This document shows positions 50,857 through 60,510 of a stretch of DNA of 64,000 nt, piece by piece (the first letter of the stretch is position 1; every line of letters starts with the position of its first letter). This DNA comes from Mycobacterium neglectum. Its GTDB lineage: Bacteria; Actinomycetota; Actinomycetes; Mycobacteriales; Mycobacteriaceae. Where the stretch lies: positions 1-64,000 of the forward strand of contig NZ_NVQE01000029.1 of the NCBI RefSeq assembly GCF_002591975.1. The letters run 5' to 3'. The translations under genes and the position numbers were made by a program. The notes beneath the pieces are model-generated. The model saw only the letters and a program-made list of their open reading frames with translations. It had not been told where the DNA came from and made no database searches.

Positions 50857-51836
50857 TTGGCCGGCTTCTGCACCGGCTGGTCGAAGCCGTTGTCCGTGAT
50901 CCACTTCGCCGCGGCCTCGTCGGGGTCGACGCCCTGGTTGCCCTCGACCGAGGTGTTGAGCTCGATCAGCGCTTCGGTGGTCAGCTTGGCGCTGACCGCG
51001 TCCAGCACGGTCTTGAGTTCGTTCGACATCTTCTGCGACGCAACCAAGGGAACGACGTTCGCGGCGAGAAACACATTTTCCGGGTCTTCCAGAACCACCA
51101 GCTTGTTCTGCTCGATCGACGGGGAGGTGCTGAAGATGTTGGCCGCGGTGATGGTGCCACCCGTCAGGGCATTCACTGTCGCCGGACCACCTCCGTCACT
51201 GATCGAGACGAAGTTGGCCGGCGTGATCTCCAAACCGTATTTGTCCTTCAGCCCCACCAGGCCGGTCACCCGGGTCTGAAACTCCGACGGTGCGCCGACT
51301 TTGACCTCCGGCGAGTGCGTGGCGAGGTCGGCGATGGTCTTGAGATTCCACTTCTGGGCGGTGGCCTCGGTGACCGCGAGCGTGTCCTTGTCCTCCGCGG
51401 GTGACGGATAGAGGATCGACAGGTCGCCGGGCAGCGCCTTGAGCAGCGCCAGCAGCACCGCATCCGGCGTCGTCGCGGTGGTTTCCGCGTCGAAATACTG
51501 CAAGAGGTTGCCGGTGTACTCCGGAATCAGATCGATGGAATGGTCTTGTACCGCAGGGATATAGGTCTCACGGCTGCCGATGCCGAACTGGCGGCGGATG
51601 TTGAAGCCGTTGGCCTCCAACGCCTGAGCGTAGATCTCGGCGATGATCTTGCTTTCGGTGAAGTCGGCCGACCCGACGGCGATCGATTTGAGGTCCCCCG
51701 ATATCTCCCCGCCGCCGAGCGGATTGGAACTGCCGCATGCCGAGGAGATCGATGCGATCAGTGCCAGCAGTGCCGCCAGAATCGCCAGATTCCATCTCCG
51801 CGTGCTCGACGTCCGCAGTGACATATTCGCTGCCAT
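50853..51836 (-). CDS. proX: Osmoprotectant-binding lipoprotein ProX
   Basis: A 327-residue substrate-binding lipoprotein (lipobox SSAC) of the OpuAC/OsmX type: GSADFTESKIIAEIYAQALEANG and IDLIPEYTGNLL. It captures a quaternary amine such as glycine betaine or choline and is the first gene of the proXVWZ operon. ATG 51836 follows GAAAGGG; ATG 51824 is possible. Confidence 0.9.
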   Translation of the reverse strand: MAANMSLRTSSTRRWNLAILAALLALIASISSACGSSNPLGGGEISGDLKSIAVGSADFTESKIIAEIYAQALEANGFNIRRQFGIGSRETYIPAVQDHSIDLIPEYTGNLLQYFDAETTATTPDAVLLALLKALPGDLSILYPSPAEDKDTLAVTEATAQKWNLKTIADLATHSPEVKVGAPSEFQTRVTGLVGLKDKYGLEITPANFVSISDGGGPATVNALTGGTITAANIFSTSPSIEQNKLVVLEDPENVFLAANVVPLVASQKMSNELKTVLDAVSAKLTTEALIELNTSVEGNQGVDPDEAAAKWITDNGFDQPVQKPAK

Positions 51837-51964
51837 ACCCAAGCCCTTTCGGCCTCCAGACATCTGAAGGACACTATCGACACGCACGCAGGCACGCCGC
51901 GCTTTAGCTCAGCGTGAGTACCCATACTGGTTTGATTCGACTCCGGAAAGGGCAAGATGGAGCC

Positions 51965-52339
51965 ATGACCACCGATCCGTCCGTCCCATCCGACCTTCCA
52001 CCGTCGGCGCCCGGGAAGGGACTGCCGCCGGATCCGGTCGCCACGCCTGGTGAACACCTGACCAAGCCGGAATCGGCGGTGAAGTTCACTCGCGCCGCCG
52101 CGCTGTGGTCGGCACTGATCACCGGTTTCGTGATTCTGATCGTGCTGCTGGTGTTCATCATGCAGAACACCAACTCCACGACCATCAACTTCTTCGGCTG
52201 GGAGTGGAATCTTCCTGTGGGCGTGGCGATTCTGTTGGCCGCGGTATGCGGTGGCCTGCTGACGGTTGCCGTCGGCACCGCCAGAATCGTTCAGCTGCGC
52301 CGCGCCGCGAAAAAGAACCTCAAGTCGCAACCGTTCTGA
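51965..52339 (+). CDS. LapA-domain (DUF1049) membrane protein
   Basis: A 124-residue protein with a Pro-rich cytoplasmic N-terminus, two transmembrane helices (about 46-66 and 80-103) flanking an NTNSTTINFFGWEW loop, and a basic tail. This is the LapA/DUF1049 pattern; family members help lipopolysaccharide or envelope assembly elsewhere, but the role in mycobacteria is unknown. It is divergent from proX. Confidence 0.8.
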   Translation: MTTDPSVPSDLPPSAPGKGLPPDPVATPGEHLTKPESAVKFTRAAALWSALITGFVILIVLLVFIMQNTNSTTINFFGWEWNLPVGVAILLAAVCGGLLTVAVGTARIVQLRRAAKKNLKSQPF

Positions 52340-52340
52340 C

Positions 52341-53369
52341 TCAGCGCGTCAGCGTCTCCAGCCCTGCGCTGATCAGCGGGCCGACGGCCTCTGCCACCTG
52401 GTCGGTGTCGTCGGCGACGCCGCCACCCTCACGGCCGCGATAGGCGATACCTGCGGAGATGATCGCCAGCTTGAAGTACGCCAACGCCATGTAGAACTCC
52501 CAGTGATCCAGCCCGACCCCGGCCGCCACGGAGTAGCGCTGCGCAAGTTCGTCGGCCGCCGGGATCAACGGCGATGACCATGCCGCATCCGCGTGCACCA
52601 GGTTGAACATCGGATGGCGGTACACGCACATCAGCGCGGCATCACTGATCGGGTCGCCAAGAGTCGACATCTCCCAATCGAGCACGGCGAGCACCTTGGT
52701 GGCGTCCTGCGCATCCAGCATCGTGTTGTCGATGCGGTAGTCGCCGTGCACGATCGCGCTGCGGCTCTGCGATGGAATCGCCTCTGCCAGAGCGGAATGC
52801 AATCGCTTGACGTCGGCATCGCATGGGTCGTCCTCGGTTCGCACCAGATCCCACTGCCCGCCCCAGCGCCGCACTTGACGTTCGAGATAGCCGGTGGGTT
52901 TGCCGAAGTCGCCGAGGCCGACCGCTTCGGGGTCGACCGCGTGCAGATCGGCGAGGACCTTGATCAGCGCGTCGACGCAGTCGTTGATCGTGTTCTTGTC
53001 ACCGAGCGCCTCGAGTTGTTTGGTGTGCCGAACAACGCGGCCTTCGACGTACTCGACCATCTGGAACGGGGCACCCAGCACCGTGTCGTCGTTGCGCATC
53101 GTGACGGCGCCGGCCACCGGAACCGGGGTGCCCGCCAATGCGGCCACCACCCGGTATTCACGCGCCATGTCGTGCGCCGAGGGGGTCAGCCCGTGCAGCG
53201 GGGGCCGGCGCAGCACCCACTTGGACGCGTCGTCGTACACCAGGAACGTCAGGTTGGACCGGCCGCCCGAGATGAACTCTCCGCGCAGTTGCCCGGAGCG
53301 GGGAATGTCGACGGAGCGCAGGTGACGGTCCAGGGCGTCGAGGTCGAGCCCCTCAAGCGATTGGGTCAC
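52341..53369 (-). CDS. APH-fold phosphotransferase / kinase-like protein
   Basis: A 342-residue aminoglycoside phosphotransferase-fold protein of the type linked to acyl-CoA dehydrogenases (ACAD10/11-like). The catalytic Asp is in IVHGDYRIDN and the metal-binding Asp in AVLDWEMSTLGDP; the N-lobe shows SGGRSNLTFLV. Substrates may be hydroxy-acids or hydroxyacyl-CoAs. The M. tuberculosis homologue is annotated as fadE36, although it is not itself a dehydrogenase. Confidence 0.83.
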   Translation of the reverse strand: MTQSLEGLDLDALDRHLRSVDIPRSGQLRGEFISGGRSNLTFLVYDDASKWVLRRPPLHGLTPSAHDMAREYRVVAALAGTPVPVAGAVTMRNDDTVLGAPFQMVEYVEGRVVRHTKQLEALGDKNTINDCVDALIKVLADLHAVDPEAVGLGDFGKPTGYLERQVRRWGGQWDLVRTEDDPCDADVKRLHSALAEAIPSQSRSAIVHGDYRIDNTMLDAQDATKVLAVLDWEMSTLGDPISDAALMCVYRHPMFNLVHADAAWSSPLIPAADELAQRYSVAAGVGLDHWEFYMALAYFKLAIISAGIAYRGREGGGVADDTDQVAEAVGPLISAGLETLTR

Positions 53370-53378
53370 CGGACTTGT

Positions 53379-53981
53379 CTACCACTGCTGGTTTCGGGGC
53401 AGCAGGTCCCACACGTGCTCAGTCGCGTTGATACCCGCGACGAAGAACGCCTTCTGCCGCGACGACCAGAGCAGCCGGGTGACGCCCGCGTAGTCGACCT
53501 GTACGCACAGCAAGCGGTCGGTTTTCATGACCGTGTGGGCCAGCGCGTTGATGACGCCGCCGTGGGTGAAGACCGCGACGGTGTCCTCGTGGTCGGCGGC
53601 GGCGAGGACGTCGTCGACGCCCGCTTTGACCCGCGCGATGAATGCAGGCTGGTCCACCCCACTGGGCAGGTCGCCGCTGGCGAGCCGCTTCATGTCCGCA
53701 GCGGAGATCTGCTCGACCGGTGTGTAATGCGAGAGGTCACGGTCGTACTCGGCGAGCCGATCGTCGATGTCGACCGTGAGCCCCAGGGCATCGGCGACGG
53801 GCGCAGCGGTCTGCCTGGCCCTGATCTGCGGGCTGCTGACGATGCGGCTTATCGGGAAGCGGGCCAGCGCGTCGGGAAGCCTCTTGGCCTGCTCCAGGCC
53901 CTCTTCGGAAAGTTCGGGATCGGAGCCTTGTCCTGGCTCGCTGCGGTGCGGCAACGCATGCCGGATGAGTAGCAACTGCAC
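53379..53981 (-). CDS. Histidine phosphatase family protein
   Basis: A 200-residue phosphoglycerate-mutase-fold phosphatase: RHALPHRSE gives the catalytic His, SSPQIRARQTA a catalytic Arg, and VAVFTHGGVINAL the second His. It starts at GTG 53981; the longer frame reads antisense through the peptidase gene. The gap to the upstream neighbour of the same strand is short. Confidence 0.85.
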   Translation of the reverse strand: MQLLLIRHALPHRSEPGQGSDPELSEEGLEQAKRLPDALARFPISRIVSSPQIRARQTAAPVADALGLTVDIDDRLAEYDRDLSHYTPVEQISAADMKRLASGDLPSGVDQPAFIARVKAGVDDVLAAADHEDTVAVFTHGGVINALAHTVMKTDRLLCVQVDYAGVTRLLWSSRQKAFFVAGINATEHVWDLLPRNQQW

Positions 53982-53999
53982 CGTGACACCATAGGACGC

Positions 54000-55058
54000 G
54001 TGCGCGCATTCGCCTGTCCCGTGTGCAACAACTTCGCGCCGTTCGAGGCGCACCGCTGCCACAACTGCCATGCCGCCCTGGGGCTGCACCCGCCGACGAT
54101 GTCGATGCTCGCGGTCACCGACGACACGGTCAGCATCGACGGACGGCGGTGGACCCGGTGCACCCAAAGCGCGACACTGGGCTGCAATTGGCTTGTCCCC
54201 GAGGAGGACCGGGACGCCTACCAGCGGGGCCGCTGCCAGGCCGACGCCCTGATCCGCCGCGAGCCCGACGCCTCGGACACCATCGCGAGGGAGAAGCTGG
54301 TGCCGACGGCCGCGGCCCTGCGACGGCTGGTCTATCAGTTGCTCGACATCGGCCTGCCCGTCGATCCGTTCTGGCGCCGCGACGGCGGTTTGGCCTTCGA
54401 CCTGGTTTCCAGCTACAGCGAGGGCGAGCGCGTGGTGATCGGCCACGCGAACGGAGTCATCACCATCGACCTCGTCGAGTCGCTCGACGCGTACCGCGAA
54501 AAGCTGCGGGTGCGTCTCGGCGAGCCGTATCGCACGATGCTCGGCCACTTCCGCCACGAGGTCGGCCACTACTACCAGAACGTGTTGGTCGAGACCGGCG
54601 CCGGCGCTGACAAATACCTGGCTGAATGCCGGGGGCTGTTCGGAGACGAACGCATCAGCTATTCCGGCGCCCTGGATCGTCACTACAAGTTCGGTGCACC
54701 CGAGGGCTGGCGGGAGACGTTCATCTCGGAGTACGCGACCATGCATCCCTGGGAGGACTTCGCGGAGTGCTTCGCGCACTATCTGCACATCACCGATTCC
54801 ATTGAAACCAGTCGTGAGGCAGGCATGGTGTTACACGCCGACCGGCTGCGCTTCTCGGCGCCACGTGACGTGGTGCCGCTCGAGTCCTATGCGGACGTAC
54901 CCGTCGAGCGGATGCTGTACGACTGGAAATGGATGTCGCTGTTCTTCAACCGGGTCAACACGGCGATGGGTAAGAATCCGTTGTACCCGTTCGAGATTCC
55001 ACCACCCGTGGCGGCCAAGCTGGGGTTCGTGCAGAAAGTGATCCGGGAGGTGACGTGA
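54000..55058 (+). CDS. Zinc-ribbon protein with putative zinc peptidase domain
   Basis: A 352-residue cytoplasmic protein. The N-terminal zinc ribbon has CPVCNN and CHNCHA, followed by two more Cys-rich stretches, and the metallopeptidase-like domain has FRHEVGHYY with a downstream Glu in WEDFAECFAHYLHI. Its substrates are unknown. It starts at GTG 54000 and overlaps the next gene, an SDR, by GTGA. Confidence 0.82.
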   Translation: MRAFACPVCNNFAPFEAHRCHNCHAALGLHPPTMSMLAVTDDTVSIDGRRWTRCTQSATLGCNWLVPEEDRDAYQRGRCQADALIRREPDASDTIAREKLVPTAAALRRLVYQLLDIGLPVDPFWRRDGGLAFDLVSSYSEGERVVIGHANGVITIDLVESLDAYREKLRVRLGEPYRTMLGHFRHEVGHYYQNVLVETGAGADKYLAECRGLFGDERISYSGALDRHYKFGAPEGWRETFISEYATMHPWEDFAECFAHYLHITDSIETSREAGMVLHADRLRFSAPRDVVPLESYADVPVERMLYDWKWMSLFFNRVNTAMGKNPLYPFEIPPPVAAKLGFVQKVIREVT

Positions 55059-55828
55059 GCCAAGGACGAGGGTTCGCCGACGAACTGTTCGACCTCACCG
55101 ATCGGGTGGTGCTGGTCACCGGCGGCAGCCGCGGGCTGGGCCGGGAGATGGCCTTCGCCGCCGCACACTGCGGCGCCGACGTCGTCATCGCGAGCCGCAA
55201 GTACGACGCGTGCGCCGCCACCGCGGAGGAGATCACCGCCGCGACGGGCCGTGCCGCGCTGCCGTATGCGGTGCATGTCGGGCGCTGGGACGAGCTCGAC
55301 GGGCTGGTCGCCGCGGCATACGAGCGCTTCGGCAAAGTCGATGTCCTCATCAACAATGCGGGCATGTCGCCGCTGTACGAGTCGTTGGGCTCGGTGACCG
55401 AGAAGTTGTTCGATGCGGTCGTCAACCTGAACTTGAAGGGCCCGTTCCGGCTGTCGGCGCTCGTTGCTGAACGCATGGTCGCCGACGGCGGTGGATCGAT
55501 CATCAACGTCAGCTCGACGGGATCGCTGCGTCCCGGGCCGCACGAACTGCCCTACGCAGCGGCCAAGGCCGGACTCAACGCATTGACCGAGGGGCTGGCG
55601 CTCGCCTACGGCCCGACCGTGCGGGTCAACACGCTGATGCCCGGTCCGTTCCTCACCGATGTCAGCAAGGCGTGGGACATCGAGGCGACGACGGCCGGTG
55701 CGCAGCGGTTTGCGCTGAAGCGACTCGGCAAACCCGCCGAAATCATCGGCGCCGCACTGTTTTTGGCGTCGGATGCATCGAGCTACACCAGCGGATCGAT
55801 CATCCGCGTGGACGGCGGGATTCCCTGA
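55055..55828 (+). CDS. Short-chain dehydrogenase/reductase
   Basis: A 257-residue classical SDR: cofactor loop TGGSRGLG, NNAG, catalytic Ser in NVSSTGS and Tyr/Lys in YAAAK, and the C-terminal GSIIRVDGG. It reduces or oxidises an alcohol or carbonyl with NAD(P). GTG 55055 overlaps the peptidase stop. A palindromic repeat follows. Confidence 0.87.
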   Translation: MSQGRGFADELFDLTDRVVLVTGGSRGLGREMAFAAAHCGADVVIASRKYDACAATAEEITAATGRAALPYAVHVGRWDELDGLVAAAYERFGKVDVLINNAGMSPLYESLGSVTEKLFDAVVNLNLKGPFRLSALVAERMVADGGGSIINVSSTGSLRPGPHELPYAAAKAGLNALTEGLALAYGPTVRVNTLMPGPFLTDVSKAWDIEATTAGAQRFALKRLGKPAEIIGAALFLASDASSYTSGSIIRVDGGIP

Positions 55829-55846
55829 CCCGCTGACCCGTCATGC

Positions 55847-55907
55847 GCCGAGTGGCCACATATCTGACGCAAGTTCGCGAAAGTCGTCGGTTAACTGGCC
55901 ATTCGGC
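55847..55907. repeat. Dispersed palindrome, family A copy 2
   Basis: Arms 55847-55862 and 55891-55907 share the GCCGA-TGGCCA core with each other and with the copy at 32201-32261. It lies between the convergent SDR and alkyl sulfatase genes, again at transcript ends. Confidence 0.6.
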
Positions 55908-55919
55908 CGTGACCGCCGG

Positions 55920-57797
55920 CTACGGCGTGACGATGTTGAACCCCGGATCGGGCCGGTCGAGCGATTCGGTCAGCTGCTGTAGCACCGCGGCGTCGCCGAC
56001 GAGCTCGAACCCTGGTGACGACAGATCGCCGGCCGCCAACCCGAGCAGCCGCACCTTGTTGGCCACCTTCACGGTGGCCCCGGCCGTGGCTTCGTCGGCA
56101 TTCACCTTGCGGTACACCAGTACTCCGTTGCGGAGTGTCAGCCGATAGTTGATGTCCGTGTCCAGGAACGTGACGTCGAGCGCGAGGTCGAGGTTCCAGG
56201 CCTTGGGGCCGTTTACGCTGATGGCCAGGGCATCGAAGATCTGCTCGGGCGACAGCTGGGCCATCAACGTCGTTGGTGCGACCTGGGTCGGAGTACCGAA
56301 ATTGCCGTCGGCCAATTCGGTGGCCCCGGCCAGGAAGAAGTTGCGCCACGGACCGTTTTCGGAGCCATAGGCCAGCTGTTGCAGCGTCGCGATGTAGAGC
56401 TGGCGCGCAGCGGCGTGCTTCTCGTCGGTAAACATCGCGTGATCCAATAGGGTTGCAGCCCAACGAAAGTCACCCTTGTCGAAGGATTGCTGCGCAATCT
56501 TGACGACGTTGTCTATCCCACCCATCGCTTCGACGTATCGCGGTCCGATCGCCTCCGGCGGATGCTGCCACAACCGGGCCGGGTTGCCGTCGAACCAACC
56601 CATGTAGCGCTGGTAGACGGCCTTGACATTGTGACTGACCGAACCGTAGTAGCCGTGGGTGTGCCAGGCCTTTTGTAGAGCGGGCGGCATCTGGAAGCTC
56701 TCGGCGATCTCGATTCCGGTGAACCCCTGGTTCAGTTGCCGCAACGTCTGATCATGCAGGTAGGCGTACAGATCACGTTGCAGCGAAAGGAATTCGACGA
56801 TCTGGTCCTTACCCCACGTCGGCCAGTGGTGAGAGGCGAATACCACGTCGGCACGGTCGGCGAAGGTATCGATCGCCTCCGTCAGATAGCCGGCCCACCC
56901 GTGCGGGTCGCGTACCAGCGCACCACGCAGGGTCAGCAGGTTGTGCAAGTTGTGGGTGGCGTTCTCGGCCATGCACAACGCGCGGTATTTCGGGAAATAG
57001 AAATGCATTTCGGCAGGCGCCTCGGTGCCCGGCGCCATCTGGAACTCGATCTCGACACCGTCGATCGTGTGGGTTTCGCCGGTGGTGGTGATGTCGACGG
57101 TCGGCACGATGATCGCCACCTCGCCCGTCGACGGCGTCTGTCCCAGACCACAGCCCACCTGCCCCAGCGGGCCGCGGTCGAGCGCCGCCCCGTACATATA
57201 ACCGGCGCGGCGAGCCATCGCGGTACCCGCGTAGACGTTCTCCTGTACGGCGTGCTCGGTGAACCCCTCCGGTGCCAGCACCGCGACCTTGCCTGCGTCC
57301 ACGTCGGCCTGCGACGTCACGCCCAGTACGCCGCCGAAATGGTCCACGTGGCTGTGGGTATAGATGACCGCGACCACCGGGCGGTCCCCGCGGTGGGCGT
57401 GATACATCGCAAGCGCGGCCGCCGCGGTCTCGGTGGAGACCAGGGGGTCGATGACGATGATCCCGGTGTCGCCCTCGATGAAGCTGATGTTCGACAGGTC
57501 CAGGCCGCGAACCTGGTAGATGCCTTCGACCACCTCGTAGAGGCCCTGCTTGGCCACCAGTTGGCTTTGGCGCCACAGGCTGGGGTGCACCGAGGTCGGC
57601 GCATCGCCGGACAGGAAGCCGTAGGCGTCGTTGTCCCATACGACGCGGCCGTCGGCCGCCTTGATCACGCATGGCTGCAGCGCAGTGATGAACCCACGGT
57701 CAGCGGCCTCGAAATCGGCGGTGTCACCGAAAGGCAGAGTGTTGAGCTGATCGGCGTGTGCGGACTCTATGACGGCGGTCGGTGGCTTCTGATCCAT
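55920..57797 (-). CDS. Alkyl sulfatase, SdsA-type metallo-beta-lactamase protein
   Basis: A 625-residue enzyme with a metallo-beta-lactamase domain (THSHVDHFGG, and later metal ligands in MAENATHNLHN), a dimerisation region and a C-terminal SCP2-like lipid-binding domain. It hydrolyses long-chain alkyl sulfates such as dodecyl sulfate. No classical signal peptide is seen. The M. tuberculosis homologue sits at the same relative place. Confidence 0.88.
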   Translation of the reverse strand: MDQKPPTAVIESAHADQLNTLPFGDTADFEAADRGFITALQPCVIKAADGRVVWDNDAYGFLSGDAPTSVHPSLWRQSQLVAKQGLYEVVEGIYQVRGLDLSNISFIEGDTGIIVIDPLVSTETAAAALAMYHAHRGDRPVVAVIYTHSHVDHFGGVLGVTSQADVDAGKVAVLAPEGFTEHAVQENVYAGTAMARRAGYMYGAALDRGPLGQVGCGLGQTPSTGEVAIIVPTVDITTTGETHTIDGVEIEFQMAPGTEAPAEMHFYFPKYRALCMAENATHNLHNLLTLRGALVRDPHGWAGYLTEAIDTFADRADVVFASHHWPTWGKDQIVEFLSLQRDLYAYLHDQTLRQLNQGFTGIEIAESFQMPPALQKAWHTHGYYGSVSHNVKAVYQRYMGWFDGNPARLWQHPPEAIGPRYVEAMGGIDNVVKIAQQSFDKGDFRWAATLLDHAMFTDEKHAAARQLYIATLQQLAYGSENGPWRNFFLAGATELADGNFGTPTQVAPTTLMAQLSPEQIFDALAISVNGPKAWNLDLALDVTFLDTDINYRLTLRNGVLVYRKVNADEATAGATVKVANKVRLLGLAAGDLSSPGFELVGDAAVLQQLTESLDRPDPGFNIVTP

Positions 57798-57817
57798 GCC
57801 GCAACGATATTCATCCG

Positions 57818-58651
57818 TCAGGAGTGGCGGGCGCGATCTTCATAGTCTCGCCGCGCCGCGGTGCGCGCAGCGTCGACGAAGATCCTGTCGGCGTTCATCG
57901 CGCGGCTGACAGCCTCGCTGACACGGAGGGGGAGCCGCCGTGACAGGCCGATCAATAGGGCCGCCGGCCGCGTCACCGTCACGCGTGGCTTCGGCTTCGC
58001 AATCAGCCCCACGATTCCCGCCGCGATGTCCTCGGGTTCAGCGTTCTTCAGTCCCGACGCGCTGGCAACGCCATCGATCATCGACGTATTCGTCAGAGTC
58101 GGCATGACCACGGAAGCCCTCACCCCGGTGCCACGCAGCTCCAGGCGTGCGGTATCGGTGTAGCCGAGCACCGCGTGCTTGGTGGCGCAGTAGGTGGCGA
58201 TGCCGGGCACCGCGTTCACCGCACCGACGGAGGCAATGTTGATGATGTGGCCCCGTCCCCGGTTCACCATCCGCTCGGCGGCCAGCTTGGTGCCGAGGAT
58301 GACGCCGAACAGGTTGATGGCGATCGCCCGCTGGGTGACCTCGTCGGGTTCGTCGAGGAAGCCACCCGCCGGGCAGATTCCGGCGTTGTTCACCAGCACG
58401 TCGACCGGCCCCAACTCGCGTTCGACGTCGTCGAGGAAAGTGGTGAACGACTGGCGGTCGGTCACGTCCAGGCGCGCGTAGAAGCCGAGGTCGAGGTCCG
58501 CGCCGGTCTCCTTGACCGTCGCCTCGTCGACGTCACCGATGGCCACCTTGGCGCCGAGCGCGTGCAGAGTCCGCGCGGTGGCGAGGCCGATACCCCTCGC
58601 TCCCCCCGTGACGACGACCACTTTCCCGTTGATCGCCGACGCTGATGCCAT
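57818..58651 (-). CDS. Short-chain dehydrogenase/reductase
   Basis: A 277-residue SDR with TGGARGIG, NNAGICPAGG, the catalytic Ser in NIASVGA and YCATKHA. The C-terminal extension with many Arg residues is common among mycobacterial SDRs thought to work on lipids. It starts at ATG 58651 and lies 20 bp upstream of the alkyl sulfatase start, so the two are probably co-transcribed. Confidence 0.86.
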   Translation of the reverse strand: MASASAINGKVVVVTGGARGIGLATARTLHALGAKVAIGDVDEATVKETGADLDLGFYARLDVTDRQSFTTFLDDVERELGPVDVLVNNAGICPAGGFLDEPDEVTQRAIAINLFGVILGTKLAAERMVNRGRGHIINIASVGAVNAVPGIATYCATKHAVLGYTDTARLELRGTGVRASVVMPTLTNTSMIDGVASASGLKNAEPEDIAAGIVGLIAKPKPRVTVTRPAALLIGLSRRLPLRVSEAVSRAMNADRIFVDAARTAARRDYEDRARHS

Positions 58652-58688
58652 GGCTGCCCCTCTCGCACCGAGAAGCGCAGACTAACCC

Positions 58689-59546
58689 TCACCGTGTCAT
58701 CGCCGAGGCGACTCGGCTGACCTCGTCCGCGCCGTGGCCGTCGGCCACAGTGGCGTCCACATAGCGCCGGAACACGTCGAGCACACCGGCATCGACGCCC
58801 GCGTCATGAGATGCGGCGATGAGGTGTCGCACCGATGTCGCGACGGACGACACCGGTGCGCTGCTGTCGTCATGCCGACTGTTTGCGATGCGTTCGGCGA
58901 ACTCGTCGAAGATCGGGCCGAGGATGTCGACAATGCCCCTGGCGTGGGGCAGAAGTTCACCCGGCGTGATCCCGTTGCCCCTCGCCATCGTCAACGCATG
59001 AAGGAACCCGCTGACCGACGTCCAGAAAACGTCAAGCAGCGACATGTCGAACGCCGCCGCGCGCCCGTGGTCGGACCCCAGCCACGTCGGCTCACCCAGC
59101 GCGCCGAAGAGGTCGCGGCAGGTCGCGAACAGCTGCTCCGGTCCGGCCAATAGGATGCTGCCGCTTGGTGTTCCGATCGTCTCGGTTGGCGTCATGATGG
59201 CGCCGTCGAGGTACCGGCCGCCGAGGTCTGCGACGAGTTTTGCGGTACGCCGGGCGCGGTCGGGGGTGTCGGAGCTCAGCCCGACGATGACTCGCCCCGC
59301 CACGGCATCGCCCGCCTGCTCCACCAGGACGTCGACCACGTCATGGTCGACGACGTTGATCAGCGTGACGTCGCCGGCGGCGACCGCCTCAGCAGGCGTC
59401 GCCGCCCACGCCGCGCCACGTACACGGACCGCGTCGGCCTTGGCCTCGGTGCGGTTCCACACCGTGGTGCGGTAGTTCGCATCCAGCAGCGCGCCCGAAA
59501 GCGCCTGACCCATCGGACCTAAACCCAATACGGCGACCGCGGTCAT
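58689..59546 (-). CDS. Imine reductase-like NAD(P)-binding protein B
   Basis: A 285-residue protein of the beta-hydroxyacid dehydrogenase/imine reductase group. Cofactor loop LGLGPMGQAL, WNRTEAKAD, then AIMTPTETIGTPSGSILLAG and the central helix AAFDMSLLDVFW with an Asp at the position of the imine reductase proton donor. ATG 59546 overlaps the upstream paralogue by ATGA, so both are made together. Confidence 0.82.
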   Translation of the reverse strand: MTAVAVLGLGPMGQALSGALLDANYRTTVWNRTEAKADAVRVRGAAWAATPAEAVAAGDVTLINVVDHDVVDVLVEQAGDAVAGRVIVGLSSDTPDRARRTAKLVADLGGRYLDGAIMTPTETIGTPSGSILLAGPEQLFATCRDLFGALGEPTWLGSDHGRAAAFDMSLLDVFWTSVSGFLHALTMARGNGITPGELLPHARGIVDILGPIFDEFAERIANSRHDDSSAPVSSVATSVRHLIAASHDAGVDAGVLDVFRRYVDATVADGHGADEVSRVASAMTR

Positions 59547-60421
59547 GCCGCCGCCCGCGGATGCTTGATGCTCTCGATGACGCGCGCGACGCCGTCGCTG
59601 CCGTGGCCCGCATCGATCTGCCGGTGTATCAGGCCCTGCACCACGTCCACCAGTTCGGTACTGATGCCATGCGCGCGACTGGCGTCAACGATGTCACTGA
59701 TGTCGGAGAACTCGAGGCTCTGCTGCCCCGGCACCGAGTAGTCGCCGCCGTCGATGACCTCGGCGTATTCGGTGATCGCGGGAACCACCGTCCGCAACCA
59801 TTCGACGGCGCGGGTGGCGAAGTCCTTGGCCGGTACGCCCGCCGCACCGACCATCGCCGCTCCGTGGAAGAACCCGGCGAACATCACGTACATCGACGAC
59901 AGCAGGGCCAGGTCATACAGCGATGCCATGCCCGCGTCGTCACCGAAATACTCGGCGGTTCCCCAGGTTCCGAGCACGCCGCGGTAGCTATCGTACAGCT
60001 GGCGGGACCCGCTGTAGAGGACTTCCGCCTTCGGCGTGCCGATCATCTCCGGGGTGGCCATGATGCCACTGTCCAGATAATCGGCGCCGATTGCCGCCGC
60101 CCAGCGGGCGAGTTCGCGAGCCCCGTCGGGTGACGTGGTGGTCAGGTTGAGCAGGCGCCGGCCCGCGAGCCGATCCGCAATCGGATCGAGCACCTCGTGC
60201 ACGGACGCGTGGTCGAACAGGCAGACCACGATCAACTCGGCGTCTGCAGCGTCGGCGGCGGTGTGCGCGGCGGTGGCCCCAGCGTCGACAAGTGGGGCCA
60301 CTTTGGCGGCGTTGCGGTTCCACACGGTCGTCGGATGGCCCGCGCGCAGCACGACAGCCGCCAGCGCCGAGCCCATCTCGCCGAGCCCAAGGAAACTCAC
60401 TGCGGGTTTGGTGATTGTCAT
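59543..60421 (-). CDS. Imine reductase-like NAD(P)-binding protein A
   Basis: A 292-residue paralogue: LGLGEMGSAL, WNRNAAKV, GIMATPEMIGTPKAEVLYSG and LYDLALLSSMY with the same Asp. Imine reductases reduce cyclic imines with NADPH, but natural substrates are mostly unknown. It starts at ATG 60421 and is divergent from an HxlR regulator, with an operator-like palindrome between them. Confidence 0.84.
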   Translation of the reverse strand: MTITKPAVSFLGLGEMGSALAAVVLRAGHPTTVWNRNAAKVAPLVDAGATAAHTAADAADAELIVVCLFDHASVHEVLDPIADRLAGRRLLNLTTTSPDGARELARWAAAIGADYLDSGIMATPEMIGTPKAEVLYSGSRQLYDSYRGVLGTWGTAEYFGDDAGMASLYDLALLSSMYVMFAGFFHGAAMVGAAGVPAKDFATRAVEWLRTVVPAITEYAEVIDGGDYSVPGQQSLEFSDISDIVDASRAHGISTELVDVVQGLIHRQIDAGHGSDGVARVIESIKHPRAAA

Positions 60422-60455
60422 GGCACCATCGTTGAGGGGACGCGGAGTTTTCGAC

Positions 60456-60482
60456 AAGTACCCACTAAAAAGTGGGATACTT
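60456..60482. promoter_or_regulatory. HxlR operator-like palindrome
   Basis: AAGTACCCACT, an AAAA spacer and AGTGGGATACTT form an 11-bp inverted repeat with one extra base. It lies between the divergent imine reductase operon and the HxlR gene; similar long palindromes are HxlR/YodB-type operators. Confidence 0.6.
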
Positions 60483-60510
60483 ACCTTATTGAAACTATTG
60501 GGAGTGAGCT